Program-made: the position numbers and the translations under genes
Notes under the pieces: model-generated
Told to the model about the DNA's origin: nothing
What the model saw: the letters and a program-made list of their open reading frames with translations, nothing else
The model's database searches: none
In this document: one piece after another, positions 35,103 through 44,196 of the stretch
How the letters are laid out: each line of letters opens with the position of its first letter
Position numbering within the stretch: position 1 is the stretch's first letter
Assembly: GCF_001746415.1 (NCBI RefSeq)
Contig: NZ_MEHJ01000002.1
Span: 124,001 to 188,000, forward strand
Direction of reading: 5' to 3'
DNA length: 64,000 nt
Origin: Streptomyces agglomeratus
GTDB lineage: Bacteria; Actinomycetota; Actinomycetes; Streptomycetales; Streptomycetaceae

Positions 35103-35235
35103 TCAGTGGCGAAGCTCACGCGCGCGAGCGGCGACGTGGAGCTGGTAGCCGAGTAGCGGCGGTGTCCGCCCGGAGAGCGCGGCGGGGTGATCAGGCGCGC
35201 TTCACCGAGGGCGCGAAGGAAGGTCGCGGACACCT
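35103..35235 (-). pseudogene. MerR-type DNA-binding fragment
   Basis: SATFLRALGEARLITPPRSP followed by GGHRRYS is the helix-turn-helix plus wing of small streptomycete MerR/excisionase-like regulators; the following YQLHVAARARELRH is in a frame shifted by one base. The N-terminal helix and any effector domain are missing. Confidence 0.4.
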
Positions 35236-35595
35236 GCCCCCGCGGCGCCCGCGGATGCTCCAGATGCGAAGGCCGCTCTTACGTCCGGAACTCAGGCAAA
35301 CCCATCAGCAAGTTCGAGGCCGTGTTCGACGGCAGACCATAAACGCCTAGTTTAGACGATGTCCTATGTGGCGCTGGTTCGTTGGACTCGGCATGGGGCG
35401 GGGTACGTGGAGCCGGTGCGCGCTGTCCCTCACGCGTCGCACGAGCGGTCGATCTCGTGGCTGTTCGGGTACCGCGGCTCACGTCCGGTACGAGCGAAAG
35501 GGCAGCCACTTCTTTGCGTTCCTCGGTCTCGCCGCCGCGCTGACCTGCTACAAGAGCTCGCCAAACTACGGTGGGGCAGCCGTGGACAACTGTGA
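35236..35595. other. Gene-free stretch
   Basis: No convincing gene, RNA or repeat. Confidence 0.4.
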
Positions 35596-36465
35596 TCACC
35601 GACTGCCCCGCCCGTGACGCTCGAGCCCGTGGGCCCTGGCCCTGGGGCGATGGCCCTGGGTCTTGGTCACCGGAGCCTGGAGTTCGGTCACCCAGTCGTC
35701 GCGGTTGTCCGGGCACTCCAGGTTGATTTCCCGGGGGTATCCGGCTGACCGGTACCCGTTTTCGTCGATCCACAAGGCCAGGGCCTGGGCCGTGGGCAGC
35801 ACGGTGTCCACCGAGCCACGGTGCACGATGGTCGCCGCCCTGGTCGACGGGCGGCAGATCGACCACCCGCAAGTCGCCGTCCTGGAGCGGGGCCGCGACC
35901 TGGACAGCGGCGTGGACGCCGCCGCCCTCCGGGACTTCCTCGTAAGAGGCGACACCCGGCCCCGCAGGCGTGACCCCCGCCGTGTCCAGACGCCGGAACA
36001 GCTCGTCATAGAGAGGTCCGATGACGGGGCCGATGTCCTGGGGTTCGAAGCTCGCGGCGGTCGCGGTCAGCTCCGCCACCCGCATCGCCGGGACGCTCTT
36101 GATGACGGCGTCATTCGTGGGCATGTGCCCCTCACTCTCGATCGACCGGAGCCTCGCCTCGACCTGGACCAGCCGCGCCGCCGCCGCGGTCATCGCGGCC
36201 TCCAACTCGGCCCTCCGCAGCCGCAGCATGGCGCGCAGTTCCTCGGTGGTGACCTTTTCGTCCAGGATGTCCTGGACCTGCTGGAGGGTCAGGCCGAGGT
36301 CCTTGAGCGCGATGACGCGGTTGAGGCGGGCCAGCTGGGCGGCCGTGTAGTGGCGGTAGCCGGTGGCAGGGTCGACGTGGGCCGGCGCAGAGTCCGTGCG
36401 TCGTAGTGACGCAGCATCCGGACCGATACGCGGCCGTGCCGGGCGAAGTCTCCGATGGTGAACAT
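35596..36465 (-). pseudogene. MerR regulator with GyrI-like domain, two compensating frameshifts
   Basis: From ATG 36465: MFTIGDFARHGRVSVRMLRH (MerR helix-turn-helix). Near 36405 the frame shifts and continues NRVIALKDLGLTLQQVQDIL-like text, MLRLRRAELEAAMTAAAARL and KSVPAMRVAELTATAASFEP (start of the GyrI-like effector domain). Near 35865 it returns to the first frame with VLPTAQALALWIDENGYRSA and GYPREINLECPDNRDDWVTE. MerR-GyrI regulators bind drug-like ligands and activate efflux. The two shifts compensate, so the ends are in phase; either a recent lesion pair or sequence errors. Confidence 0.75.
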
Positions 36466-36599
36466 GATGTCTCCGAGTTCAGCACCTGACACGGTGTGAG
36501 GGTCAACAAGCCACCTCCCGCCCGGCTGGCTGACAGCGACTCGAGCGTCGGCCAAGTGAGGGGCCCGTCAGACAGAGTGACCACGTGCGACATCCTCCT

Positions 36600-37102
36600 T
36601 CAGTGTGCGGCTTCCAGAGCGGCGCGCCATACCGGGCTGTCCACGTAGTGGTTGTCGAAGCGCTCGGAAGACTCGCTATCTCCTGCGGGCTCGCCTCACC
36701 GCGCATCACCCGGCCGAGCAGCCGGAGATAGTCGAAGCGTGGCATGCCGGGCGTGAAGACGAACAACACGTCGGCCTCCGCGCCGGGAGCCGCCGCGAAA
36801 GCGTGCGGAGTGCGCGGCGGCACGAGCAGAAGGTCGCCCTCATCCAGGATCTTCACCTCGTCGTCGACAAGCACCTGAAGAGAGCCGCCGATGACGAAGA
36901 ACAGCTCCGAGGCACGGGTGTGAAAGTGCGCCGGGGCACCCACAGCGCCCTTGGCGAACTGCGAGCGGTAGCTGGTGAGCGAGCTGCCATCCGTGCCGCA
37001 GTCGGCCAGCAGCGTCATCACACTGCTCGGGTCACTCGTGGTCTCGGCGGTAGCGGCGCGAGTCAGAACCGGTGTCAGTGGGGCGGCGTCGCCGGCGTTC
37101 AC
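36600..37102 (-). pseudogene. Cupin-domain protein with a late frameshift
   Basis: GTG 37102 opens a cupin: TSYRSQFAKGAVGAPAHFHT (metal HxH), ELFFVIGGSLQVLVDDEVKI, DEGDLLLVPPRTPHAFAAAP (His), DVLFVFTPGMPRFDYLRLLG. Near 36670 the frame slips; the natural tail ERFDNHYVDSPVWRAALEAA with a stop at 36600 is one base out of phase. Without the correction the protein runs to 36503 with an unnatural tail. Small cupins are dioxygenases, isomerases or sensors; substrate unknown. It lies directly upstream of the MerR gene on the same strand, so the two may be one unit. Confidence 0.75.
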
Positions 37103-37785
37103 AGTCGTACTCCCTGTGCTGAGCTGCGGCTTCGGGCGTCTCCCGGGGCCTTGTGCTGATCAATCTATGCCAGCAAGAGACCCACCACATGGTGCATTCT
37201 GACGTTTAGATCATGGGTCAATCTTATGTCCGGGTGCCAGTCTCAGTAGTGTCCGAGGCCTCCAGGCGCAGCACCGCGCAGGCCGGAACTCAAGGACGAC
37301 AGTCAGCGATTGTCGCGGCCGAGCCTGCCTGCCAGTGACAGCACCGCCGACGGCCGGGCCGCGGCCTCGTCTCCCCTTTCAGCGTCCGCCAGTAGGTCAT
37401 CGGTTGCGGGGTGTGCGGGGGCGCGTGTCCCATCGGTAGTGGGTCCAGGCTTCGGCGGATGCGGTAGCGGTAGCGGACGGTGACGAATAAAACGGGAAGG
37501 TCTTGCGCGCAAGGTCACCCTGCCGCCGCCGGCCCGCACCCCCGCGTACGTACGCACTGACCGAGGCGGGCGAGGAACTCGGCCCCGCCGTCCTGGCGCC
37601 GGGCCGCCGGCCGCCGCCGACATCCGCGGGTCCGGGGGCGTCGGCAGCGGCCGTTCCGGGCGGAGACCAAGGTACGCACCCGGGCCACGCATGTCGTGAG
37701 CGGTTCGCCCGCAACGGCTTACCGCACACGCCAGGGCTCAAGTGAATGGCTGGTCACGCCCGCGACCAGCCATTCGCCCCGCCTA
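37103..37785. other. Stretch with a possible regulator fragment
   Basis: A plus frame at 37530-37620 reads PPRTYALTEAGEELGPAVLA, like the wing of an HxlR/PadR-type winged helix (xYxLTExGxELxPVLxALxxW), without start or remainder. Otherwise no gene is seen. Confidence 0.3.
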
Positions 37786-37985
37786 TCAGTGCAGGGGGCC
37801 CGCGATTGCCGCGAGCGCGGCGAGGTGACGCCGGTAGGCGGCTGCTCCGTCCTCGGTCAGCCGCAGCCAGGTCCGCGGCCGACGTCCGACCTGCCCCTTC
37901 TTGACCGTCACCCACCCCGCTTCTTCGAGCCGCGAGACCTGCTTCGACAAGGCTTGCCCGGTGCTGACCTGCATCATCGGGTTGA
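37786..37985 (-). pseudogene. Winged-helix (MarR-like) regulator, C-terminal part
   Basis: QALSKQVSRLEEAGWVTVKK, GQVGRRPRTWLRLTEDGAAA and YRRHLAALAAIAGPLH are the recognition helix and wing of the small winged-helix regulators usually of about 100 residues. The first two helices are missing; the ATG at 37977 is probably not the natural start. 37986-38300 shows no gene. Confidence 0.6.
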
Positions 37986-38300
37986 CACCCTAGATAACGA
38001 TCAAGGAGTCGGCGCGGAGCGCGACAGTGACGAAGCAGCGGTACGTCGGTGCCTGGGGGGACAGGGCATGCATGGTTGATGCTGCTTGCGGACTCGCTGG
38101 AGGGGGTCGTGGTCCCTCCCCTGGGTTGGGTTCCGAGCGTAGTGCCGGTCGGCATGCTCTTCGCTTCGCCCATGCGGTGACGCCACACGTCGTTGCGGTG
38201 ACGGGCGCCCGTGTTGCTGAGCCGTGTCAGTGATTCTCCGTGTCCTCTGCCCCCGGTAGTCGGTTCTCTGGGAGGGCCGGCTCGTTAGGGCAGGAGCTGG

Positions 38301-38807
38301 ATGCGAGTCGCTGGAGGAGCCGACGTGGGCAAGCGTAAGAAGGGCCGCAGGCACCGCCGTGTGAACCGGACGCCCCGGCCGGTGCGCAGGTCCGGTACGG
38401 ACCTGGCCGCCCAGAGGAGCGCGGGTGAGCCGGGCGCGGGCGCGGTCGTGGACAGCCAGTGCAGCGTGACGTTGCTCCCGCAGGGAAGGGCCACGTCCAC
38501 CGCCGGTGGTCCGGTGCCCGAGCCGGAGACGTTGGTCTTCGCGAGCAAGGCGGACGGAGGCCTCGGCCACCCCGCGCAGCGCACGTGGAGCGCGCTGCGG
38601 GCGGCAGGCGCGCGGGAGAGCAGCGTGCAGGAACTCTGCGACGTAGTCGGGTTCACCCAGCGCACGGTGCTCAAGCACCTGGAGGGCCTCGTCGGGCACG
38701 GGCTGGCCGTCCAGGGAGCGGGCGGCGGCTGGACGGCGACCGGCCCAGGCCGGGGACTTCCGGATCCGCGGCCCGGGGATCCGGCTCTGGCGGGGTCCGT
38801 CCAGTAG
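38301..38807 (+). CDS. Hypothetical protein with C-terminal winged helix (168 aa)
   Basis: The N-terminal half is basic and low in complexity (GKRKKGRRHRRVNRTPRPVR). The C-terminal part is a clear winged helix-turn-helix: RTWSALRAAGARESSVQELC, DVVGFTQRTVLKHLEGLVGH, GLAVQGAGGGWTATG. It probably binds DNA. The ATG at 38301 follows no good ribosome site; a GTG at 38324 is an alternative. It could be a remnant of a larger plasmid-type helicase or primase carrying such a tail. Confidence 0.4.
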   Translation: MRVAGGADVGKRKKGRRHRRVNRTPRPVRRSGTDLAAQRSAGEPGAGAVVDSQCSVTLLPQGRATSTAGGPVPEPETLVFASKADGGLGHPAQRTWSALRAAGARESSVQELCDVVGFTQRTVLKHLEGLVGHGLAVQGAGGGWTATGPGRGLPDPRPGDPALAGSVQ

Positions 38808-38890
38808 GGGGCACGTTCACAGGGTGCAGCAGCCGGCCCCCTCCAACTGCTGCCGCAGCCGCTCGGGATACGGGCTGAACCTTATGCGCC

Positions 38891-39916
38891 CTAGGAGTTC
38901 TGCGCCCGCACCAGTACGTCGCCGGCAGCCGTGCGGTAGTAGAGCACGGAACGTCCCGCACGGCGGCGGCCGACCAGCCCGGCGTCCAGGAGCACCTTGA
39001 GGTGGCGGCCCACCGAGCCGAGACCCTGGCCCGCCGTCGCCACCAGGTGCGTCGTGCTCATAGGGCTGTCCAGAAGCCCCAGCACACTCGCCCGCCCGGC
39101 ACCGATCAGTGTGGCCAGCGCCTCCGGGGTGGCTGCGCGCTCCGGGTCCGTCAGTGCGCCCGAGCACGGATACACCACGGCGTTGCGGAGCACCGTCCCC
39201 TGGGAATCCGTCCGGTCTCTGGAGATCCATCCCCTGCGCGGCGTGACCGGCACAAGCAGCAGCTGTGATCCCATCAGTTTCCGGGGTGGGAAGGCGCGGG
39301 TGTTGATCTGCAGCCGGTTGCCGCCCAGCCACTGCATCTCCGGATGCATGTCGTCCAGTGCCGCTGCCCACCCCGCCCGGCTCAACTGGCCCGTACGCGC
39401 GACGACGTCGGCTTCGATGACGCGTCGCCGCCGCGGCCAGTCGGACGCCACGGTCTCCCGCCACACCCATTCCAGCAGGTCGGCGATGCGTTCCGGCAGA
39501 TCTGCGCGCAGCAAAGAGCCGGGCAGTGGTCCGCGGTGAGCGATCTCGAGGTCGATGCGGGCGGTGTCGGCCGGTGTCTCTCGGATCCGTGCGAGCTCGT
39601 CGTAGAACTCCGCATCGCCCGGCGTCTCGTCCTCTCGAGACGGCACCGGCGTAAGGAAGTCGGCGATCCAGCGGTGTCTGCCCAGGGCGACGTGCACCAG
39701 CAGGCCTGTGACCGGATCGGCGGCCAGCCGTGCCCTGTAGGAAGGTCCGTGGCTGTCCAACCAGCGGCGCTCGGCGGGATGCGCGGGTGAGCCCTTCTCC
39801 AGGGCCATCAGGCTCGCTGTTGTCTCGCAGAGAGGCGATACGACGAACCGGCTGCTCGCGAGCGTATCCGCGTTGACTTCCCACCAGCCCAATTGTTTCG
39901 CCTCCCTGCGAAACAT
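38891..39916 (-). CDS. ArsR/SmtB-family regulator with long N-terminal domain
   Basis: 341 residues. The N-terminal about 240 residues fit the streptomycete DUF5937-like sensor domain (ASSRFVVSPLCETTASLMAL, GWAAALDDMHPEMQWLGGNR), and the last about 90 are an ArsR winged helix: AGRASVLGLLDSPMSTTHLV, GQGLGSVGRHLKVLLDAGLV, GRRRAGRSVLYYRTAAGDVL. No metal-binding cysteines are seen. ATG 39916 is 36 bp from the divergent transporter start, so it probably represses both genes from that gap. Confidence 0.85.
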   Translation of the reverse strand: MFRREAKQLGWWEVNADTLASSRFVVSPLCETTASLMALEKGSPAHPAERRWLDSHGPSYRARLAADPVTGLLVHVALGRHRWIADFLTPVPSREDETPGDAEFYDELARIRETPADTARIDLEIAHRGPLPGSLLRADLPERIADLLEWVWRETVASDWPRRRRVIEADVVARTGQLSRAGWAAALDDMHPEMQWLGGNRLQINTRAFPPRKLMGSQLLLVPVTPRRGWISRDRTDSQGTVLRNAVVYPCSGALTDPERAATPEALATLIGAGRASVLGLLDSPMSTTHLVATAGQGLGSVGRHLKVLLDAGLVGRRRAGRSVLYYRTAAGDVLVRAQNS

Positions 39917-39952
39917 TAACTCCGCGTCCGACCGTATGACGACACTGCGGCC

Positions 39953-41204
39953 ATGCGCACCTACCAGGAGCTTTTTCAAGGCCCCGGAGTTCACCCCGCT
40001 GTTCGCGGCCTTCGCCTCACACGTGGCGGCCCAGACAGTGAGCAGAATGGCCGTGGGGACGCTCGTCTACGGTGCGACCGGCTCCCCGCTCCTCGCCGCC
40101 CTCAGCATGTTCGGCCCGTTGCTGGCGCAGATGATCGGCGCGAGTGTCCTGCTGTCGGCGGTGGACCGCCTGCCACCGCGCGCAGCGACCGTCGCTTTGG
40201 CGCTCTTCTTCGCCGTGACCACCACTACCCTGGCCCTGCCCGGTCTGTCTATGGGGGCGTTCTTCGCGATCCTGTCGGTACAGGGCATGCTCGGCTCGGT
40301 CGGCGGCGGAGTGCGCTACGGACTGCTCACCGAGATCCTCCCCGCACAGGGCTATCTGCTCGGCCGTTCGGTGCTCAACATGTGCGCGGGAAGCCTGCAG
40401 ATCTGCGGGTACGCCGTCGGCAGCGTATTCGTCAACGTCCTGGCGCCGCGCGGGGCCCTGCTTACCGGCGCCGCCCTCTTCGTCGTCTCCGCGGCCGTCG
40501 CCCGCATCGGTCTCGCGAGACGGCCCCCGCGCGCACAAGGCCGTCCGTCCGCGAGCGAGACCTGGCGGACCAACGCGCGCCTGTGGGCGGCGAAACCGCG
40601 GCGCCACCTCTACCTCGCCCTGTGGGTGCCCAACGGACTCGTCGTCGGCTGTGAGTCCCTCTTCGTCTCCTACGCACCACACCATGCGGGGCTCCTGTTC
40701 GGCTCCGCCGCGGTCGGCATGCTGGCGGGGGACACCCTAACCGGCCGTTTCCTGCCCCCGCACTGGCGCGACAGACTCGGTGCGCCGCCACTACTGCTGT
40801 TGCTCGCCGCCCCGTATCTGATCTTCTTCCTGCACCCGGCGCTGCCCGTGGCGCTTGCCGCCGTGGCCCTCGCGTCGATCGGTTTCTCCGCCAACCTGCG
40901 CCTGCAGGAACGCCTGATGTCCCTGGTCCGGAGCGAACTAAGGGGTCACGCCCTCGGACTGCACCACTCTGGGATGTTCACCATGCAGGGCATCGCCGCA
41001 GCGGTCGCAGGCGGCATTGCGCAACTCACCTCACCCGCGACCGCCATGACCGTCATGGCCGCCGCTTCTGCCGCGGTCACCCTCGCCCTCACACCCGGTC
41101 TCAGGAGCAGAGGACCGGTGGCCGGAGCCGTGCCGGCCGAAGCTGACGTCGGCCGCGAACTTACCGACACGAACAAGGGGTCGAGCGCCTGGTCAAGAAA
41201 CTGA
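39953..41204 (+). pseudogene. MFS transporter with 1-bp insertion in a T run near the start
   Basis: A major-facilitator efflux protein of about 415 residues, divergent from the ArsR regulator. The natural N-terminus MRTYQELF starts at ATG 39953, but the rest (KAPEFTPLFAAFASHVAAQT, GTLVYGATGSPLLAALSMFG, LLTEILPAQGYLLGRSVLNM) is one base out of phase; deleting one T from TTTTT at 39972-39976 restores it. About ten hydrophobic segments follow, ending with AGGIAQLTSPATAMTVMAAA. Without the repair only a start inside the regulator gene (39873) would serve. Sequence error or phase variation in a T5 tract are both possible. Confidence 0.75.
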
Positions 41205-41288
41205 AGGCGTGGCGCGGCATCGCCACGAACCATGACCAGCCCCTCCAGACCAAGCAGCTGCGTCGTATCGGTGACCAAGCCCGTGGCC

Positions 41289-41860
41289 CTAGGCCGTGTC
41301 TGACAAATGATCACGGACGGGTTCGCGGAGCCAGAGGATCAGCGAGGCCAGGACGACTCCGGCGCGGTAGCGGTCGGCGAGCTTGTCGAACCTGGTCGCG
41401 ATTGCGCGGAACTGCTTAAGGCGTGCGAAGCATCGTTCGACGACGTTGCGGTCGCGGTAGATCTCCTTGTCGAAGGCGGGCGGCCGGCCGCCGAAGCGCC
41501 CTCGGCGCCGGCGGTTGGCCGCTTGGTCGCGGCGCTCGGGGATCGTGACGGCGATGCCCCGACGCCGCAGCAGGTGCCGGATCGCCCGGCTGGAGTAGGC
41601 CTTGTCGCCCAGGACTCGGGTCGGTGTCGTGCGCGGGCGGCCGGTGTCGGCTCGCGGAACGCGGATCCCGTCCAGGACCTGACCGAATGCGGTGGCGTCG
41701 TTGACGTTGCCGGGCGTGAGCACGATCGACAGGGGCAGGCCCCGGCCGTCGACGGCGAGGTGGACCTTGGTGGTCAGCCCGCCTCGGGACCGGCCGAGGG
41801 CCTGGCGCGTCTGCGAGCGGCCCGGATCTTCCAGTTCGTCCCCGTCTGCGGCCCCTTTTT
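41289..41860 (-). CDS. IS5-element OrfB (frameshift product part)
   Basis: Second frame of the transposase: GRSRGGLTTKVHLAVDGRGL, VLTPGNVNDATAFGQVLDGI, VLGDKAYSSRAIRHLLRRRG (second Asp), FDKEIYRDRNVVERCFARLK (Glu) and LILWLREPVRDHLSDTA. It has no start of its own and is reached by -1 slippage at the A5G4 tract. The stop codon TAG is formed by the target flank CTA on the plus strand, not by the element itself. Confidence 0.75.
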
Positions 41861-42221
41861 ACGTGCGCCGGCGGCGTGCTGGTGGGCACGGTTGACCGTG
41901 GAATCGACCGCGACGGTCCACTCCACCCGGCCCACCGCGTCGTCACGGACCTGCGCATGCTCCAACAGCCTTGCCCACGTGCCATCCGCCTCCCAGCGGG
42001 CGAATCGCTCGTAGACGGTCTGCCACGGCCCATACCGCTCCGGCAGGTCACGCCACGGAGCCCCGGTCCGCAACCGCCACAGCACACCATTGACCACCTG
42101 CCGGTGATCACGCCACGGCCGACCACGCCCGTCCACCTGCGGCAACAAGGGCTCTATCCGCTCCCACGCCGCATCATTCAACTCACCTCTACCTGCCACA
42201 AGATCAATTATCAGACAGGCC
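41292..42221 (-). mobile_element. IS5-family (IS427-like) element, two-frame transposase
   Basis: 930 bp with end repeats GGCCGTGTCTGACAAATGATC on the left and GGCCTGTCTGATAATTGATC on the right (reverse complement). Flanks are CTA and TTA. The transposase is split in two overlapping frames joined by a likely -1 frameshift. Its right end touches the 4-bp target duplication of the next element. Confidence 0.82.
41774..42199 (-). CDS. IS5-element OrfA
   Basis: First frame of the IS427-like transposase: MAGRGELNDAAWERIEPLLP, GRPWRDHRQVVNGVLWRLRT, PWRDLPERYGPWQTVYERFA, VAVDSTVNRAHQHAAGARKK, carrying the first catalytic Asp (AVDSTV). After the A5G4 tract at 41852-41860 the zero frame becomes meaningless (GPQTGTNWKIRAARRR), while the -1 frame reads GAADGDELEDPGRSQTRQAL, so translation is expected to slip there. 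Confidence 0.78.
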   Translation of the reverse strand: MAGRGELNDAAWERIEPLLPQVDGRGRPWRDHRQVVNGVLWRLRTGAPWRDLPERYGPWQTVYERFARWEADGTWARLLEHAQVRDDAVGRVEWTVAVDSTVNRAHQHAAGARKKGPQTGTNWKIRAARRRARPSAGPEAG

Positions 42222-42225
42222 TTAG

Positions 42226-43830
42226 CTTGATCTTTAACCTGTGCGGCGGGGTCGTGGGGTTGTTGACTTCCTCTGTCGTGGTTTCGCGGTGTCTGTTTTG
42301 CGGACTGTGTGGACGTCGTGGCGTGGGGTTGCCCGGGTGTTCTTGCGTCCTGGTGGCCGTCCGGGGCCGGGGCGGGAGGGTTTCGGTGCTTCGGCGGGAC
42401 AGGCGGCGTTCGGGCGGAGGTGCCGGAAATCGCGACGGACCCGGGCGGGGGTGAGCCTGTCGGGCGGGCTCGGTTTCTCCCACGGCCGGCGTAGATCGGC
42501 CGCCAGCGGGCGGGCGAGCCGGAGCTGGGTGAAGACGGCGAGGATGAGCCAGCTCCAGCGGTCCGCGGCTTCCGGGGTGCGGATCTTCGGGCAGGTCCAG
42601 CCCAGTGTCTGCTTGAACAGGCGGAAGGTGTGCTCGATGTCGAAGCGCCGAAGGAATGCCTGCCAGAGCAGGTCGATGTCGGTTTCGGTGGCGTCGGTGC
42701 CCGACCACCACAGCCAGACCGGCTTGGGTGTCGCGCCGCTGGGCAGGTGGTCGACCTGCAGGCGGATCACGGTGCCCTCGATTACGGGCAACGCGCCCAG
42801 CTGGGCCGTCCAGGCGGAGCGGTGGGTCAGTCTCGGGTGGAGCCTGTCCCAGGCCCGGGCGGTGGCGGTGCCGTAGAGACGGGTCTCGGTCACGGTTGCC
42901 GCGTCGGGGGTGTCCCAGGTGGCGGGGTCGCCGAAGACGAACTCGCCACCGTGGCGGGGCGGGCGGCCCCGGGTGCCAGGGGTGCGGGGCGGTGCCGCCC
43001 GGCGCAGGACGCGGTCCGAGCGCATCCGGCCCAGCACCTGCACCGGCAGATCCTTCAGCAGGAAGGCCAGGCGAGGCACGTCGTATCCGGCGTCCACCAC
43101 AATCAGGATCTCCGGGTCACCGTCCCTCCACTGCCCGGCTGCGATCAGTCGCTCGACCAGTTCGCGCATCTGCCCGGCGGTGACCGTGGCAGCGTCGTCG
43201 CCCGGCGCCAGACGCAGCGCGTCCAGCGGCGCGGTCCACGAACTACGGCCCGTCTCCAGCGCGCAGATCACCGAGTACGGCCAGCCGGGAACGGGAATGT
43301 GCTGGTCCTTGCCCCGCCCGTAGGTGTGGCACAGGATCCGCTGCGGTGAGGTGTGCGCGTCGGGCCGCAGCCAGCAAGTGATGTCGGCAGCCAGCACCAG
43401 CTGGTTGTCCGCCGCCCGCGGCAGAGGCACCGCGGCCAGCGCCCGCCGCAGCCGGGCGACATCGACTCGGCCTGCGGCCAGGGCGTCGTAGAGCCCACCG
43501 TGCCCGCGACGGTGTTCGCCCACCAGCGACAGCTCCACCAGCGACCTGACCGGACCATCCGCACACAGCACGGCGTCGCCCAGCTCGAACAACGCATCCG
43601 CACGCCTGGTCAGACAGGAGTAGAACTCACCCCGGAAGCGTGACAGTTCCGCAAACGGATCCTGCCGGACAGCATGATGCAACAGACTCATCCCCACGGC
43701 CTTCGTGCTGAGCTTGTGTGTTCCTTGGTCGGATCACATGCTCAGCCGAAGGCCGCCTGCGTGTACCGCAGTTACCAGTCCGAGTGATCAAGTACGAGGA
43801 GCCGTTCGGTTCCCGAGGTTAAAGATCAAG
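42226..43830 (-). mobile_element. 1.6-kb DDE insertion element, TSD TTAG
   Basis: The inverted ends CTTGATCTTTAACCT (42226) and AGGTTAAAGATCAAG (ending 43830) are perfect over 15 bp. The element is bounded by exact 4-bp direct repeats TTAG at 42222-42225 and 43831-43834, so it is a clean, recent insertion placed directly at the edge of the IS5 element. Confidence 0.9.
42234..43697 (-). CDS. Transposase of the 1.6-kb element (NF041680-like)
   Basis: 487 residues. DDE-type features: LVLAADITCWLRPDAHTSPQ (D), DPEILIVVDAGYDVPRLAFL (D), FLRRFDIEHTFRLFKQTLGW (E in an IS4-like block), then KIRTPEAADRWSWLILAVFT. The C-terminal about 80 residues are very basic with Pro (RPGPGRPPGRKNTRATP). It matches the streptomycete putative transposase group often labelled NF041680. 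Intact, with both ends and target duplication present, so it is potentially active. Confidence 0.82.
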   Translation of the reverse strand: MGMSLLHHAVRQDPFAELSRFRGEFYSCLTRRADALFELGDAVLCADGPVRSLVELSLVGEHRRGHGGLYDALAAGRVDVARLRRALAAVPLPRAADNQLVLAADITCWLRPDAHTSPQRILCHTYGRGKDQHIPVPGWPYSVICALETGRSSWTAPLDALRLAPGDDAATVTAGQMRELVERLIAAGQWRDGDPEILIVVDAGYDVPRLAFLLKDLPVQVLGRMRSDRVLRRAAPPRTPGTRGRPPRHGGEFVFGDPATWDTPDAATVTETRLYGTATARAWDRLHPRLTHRSAWTAQLGALPVIEGTVIRLQVDHLPSGATPKPVWLWWSGTDATETDIDLLWQAFLRRFDIEHTFRLFKQTLGWTCPKIRTPEAADRWSWLILAVFTQLRLARPLAADLRRPWEKPSPPDRLTPARVRRDFRHLRPNAACPAEAPKPSRPGPGRPPGRKNTRATPRHDVHTVRKTDTAKPRQRKSTTPRPRRTG

Positions 43831-43833
43831 TTA

Positions 43834-44196
43834 GTTCTTGTGGCCCAGTGCGTCGAAGAGCACCGCAATGAGCAGCGGCGCCGCCAGCAGCAGCTGGACC
43901 AGCCCGCCGACCAGGCCGCGCCCACCAGTCAGCCGCCAGCGGCCTGACCGCGCCTTAGAAGCCGTTGCGCTGGAGGCCCGCAAGGCCGCCCAGGCGGAGG
44001 ACGAGCCAACCATCGGCGCCATCCGTCCATCCCGGCGCTTCCTGGGCAGACGCCGGCCACTGTCACGTCGCTGCATGAGTGGCGGCTCGCGCACCTCCCG
44101 CCGGACACCAGGCCGCTGCCGTCGGTGACCCCCCTATGACCAGCTGCTCCGACGCCGCCGCACCAGCCGCAGCGACGACCGTGAGGGAGAAGCACA
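43834..44196. other. IS21 upstream remnant region
   Basis: Just before istB a plus frame ends VTPPYDQLLRRRRTSRSDDR and GEGEAQ-like text, probably the tail of the IS21 transposase IstA, whose body is missing. On the minus strand GLVQLLLAAPLLIAVLFDAL ending in GHKN looks like a hydrophobic C-terminus whose stop falls in the TTAG duplication. Neither is an intact gene. Confidence 0.35.

Noticed and set aside
34076..35233. A 385-codon minus-strand frame across the phosphotransferase gene
   Set aside because: The plus-strand phosphotransferase has all kinase motifs; only the short MerR-like tail at 35103-35235 on the minus strand is kept.
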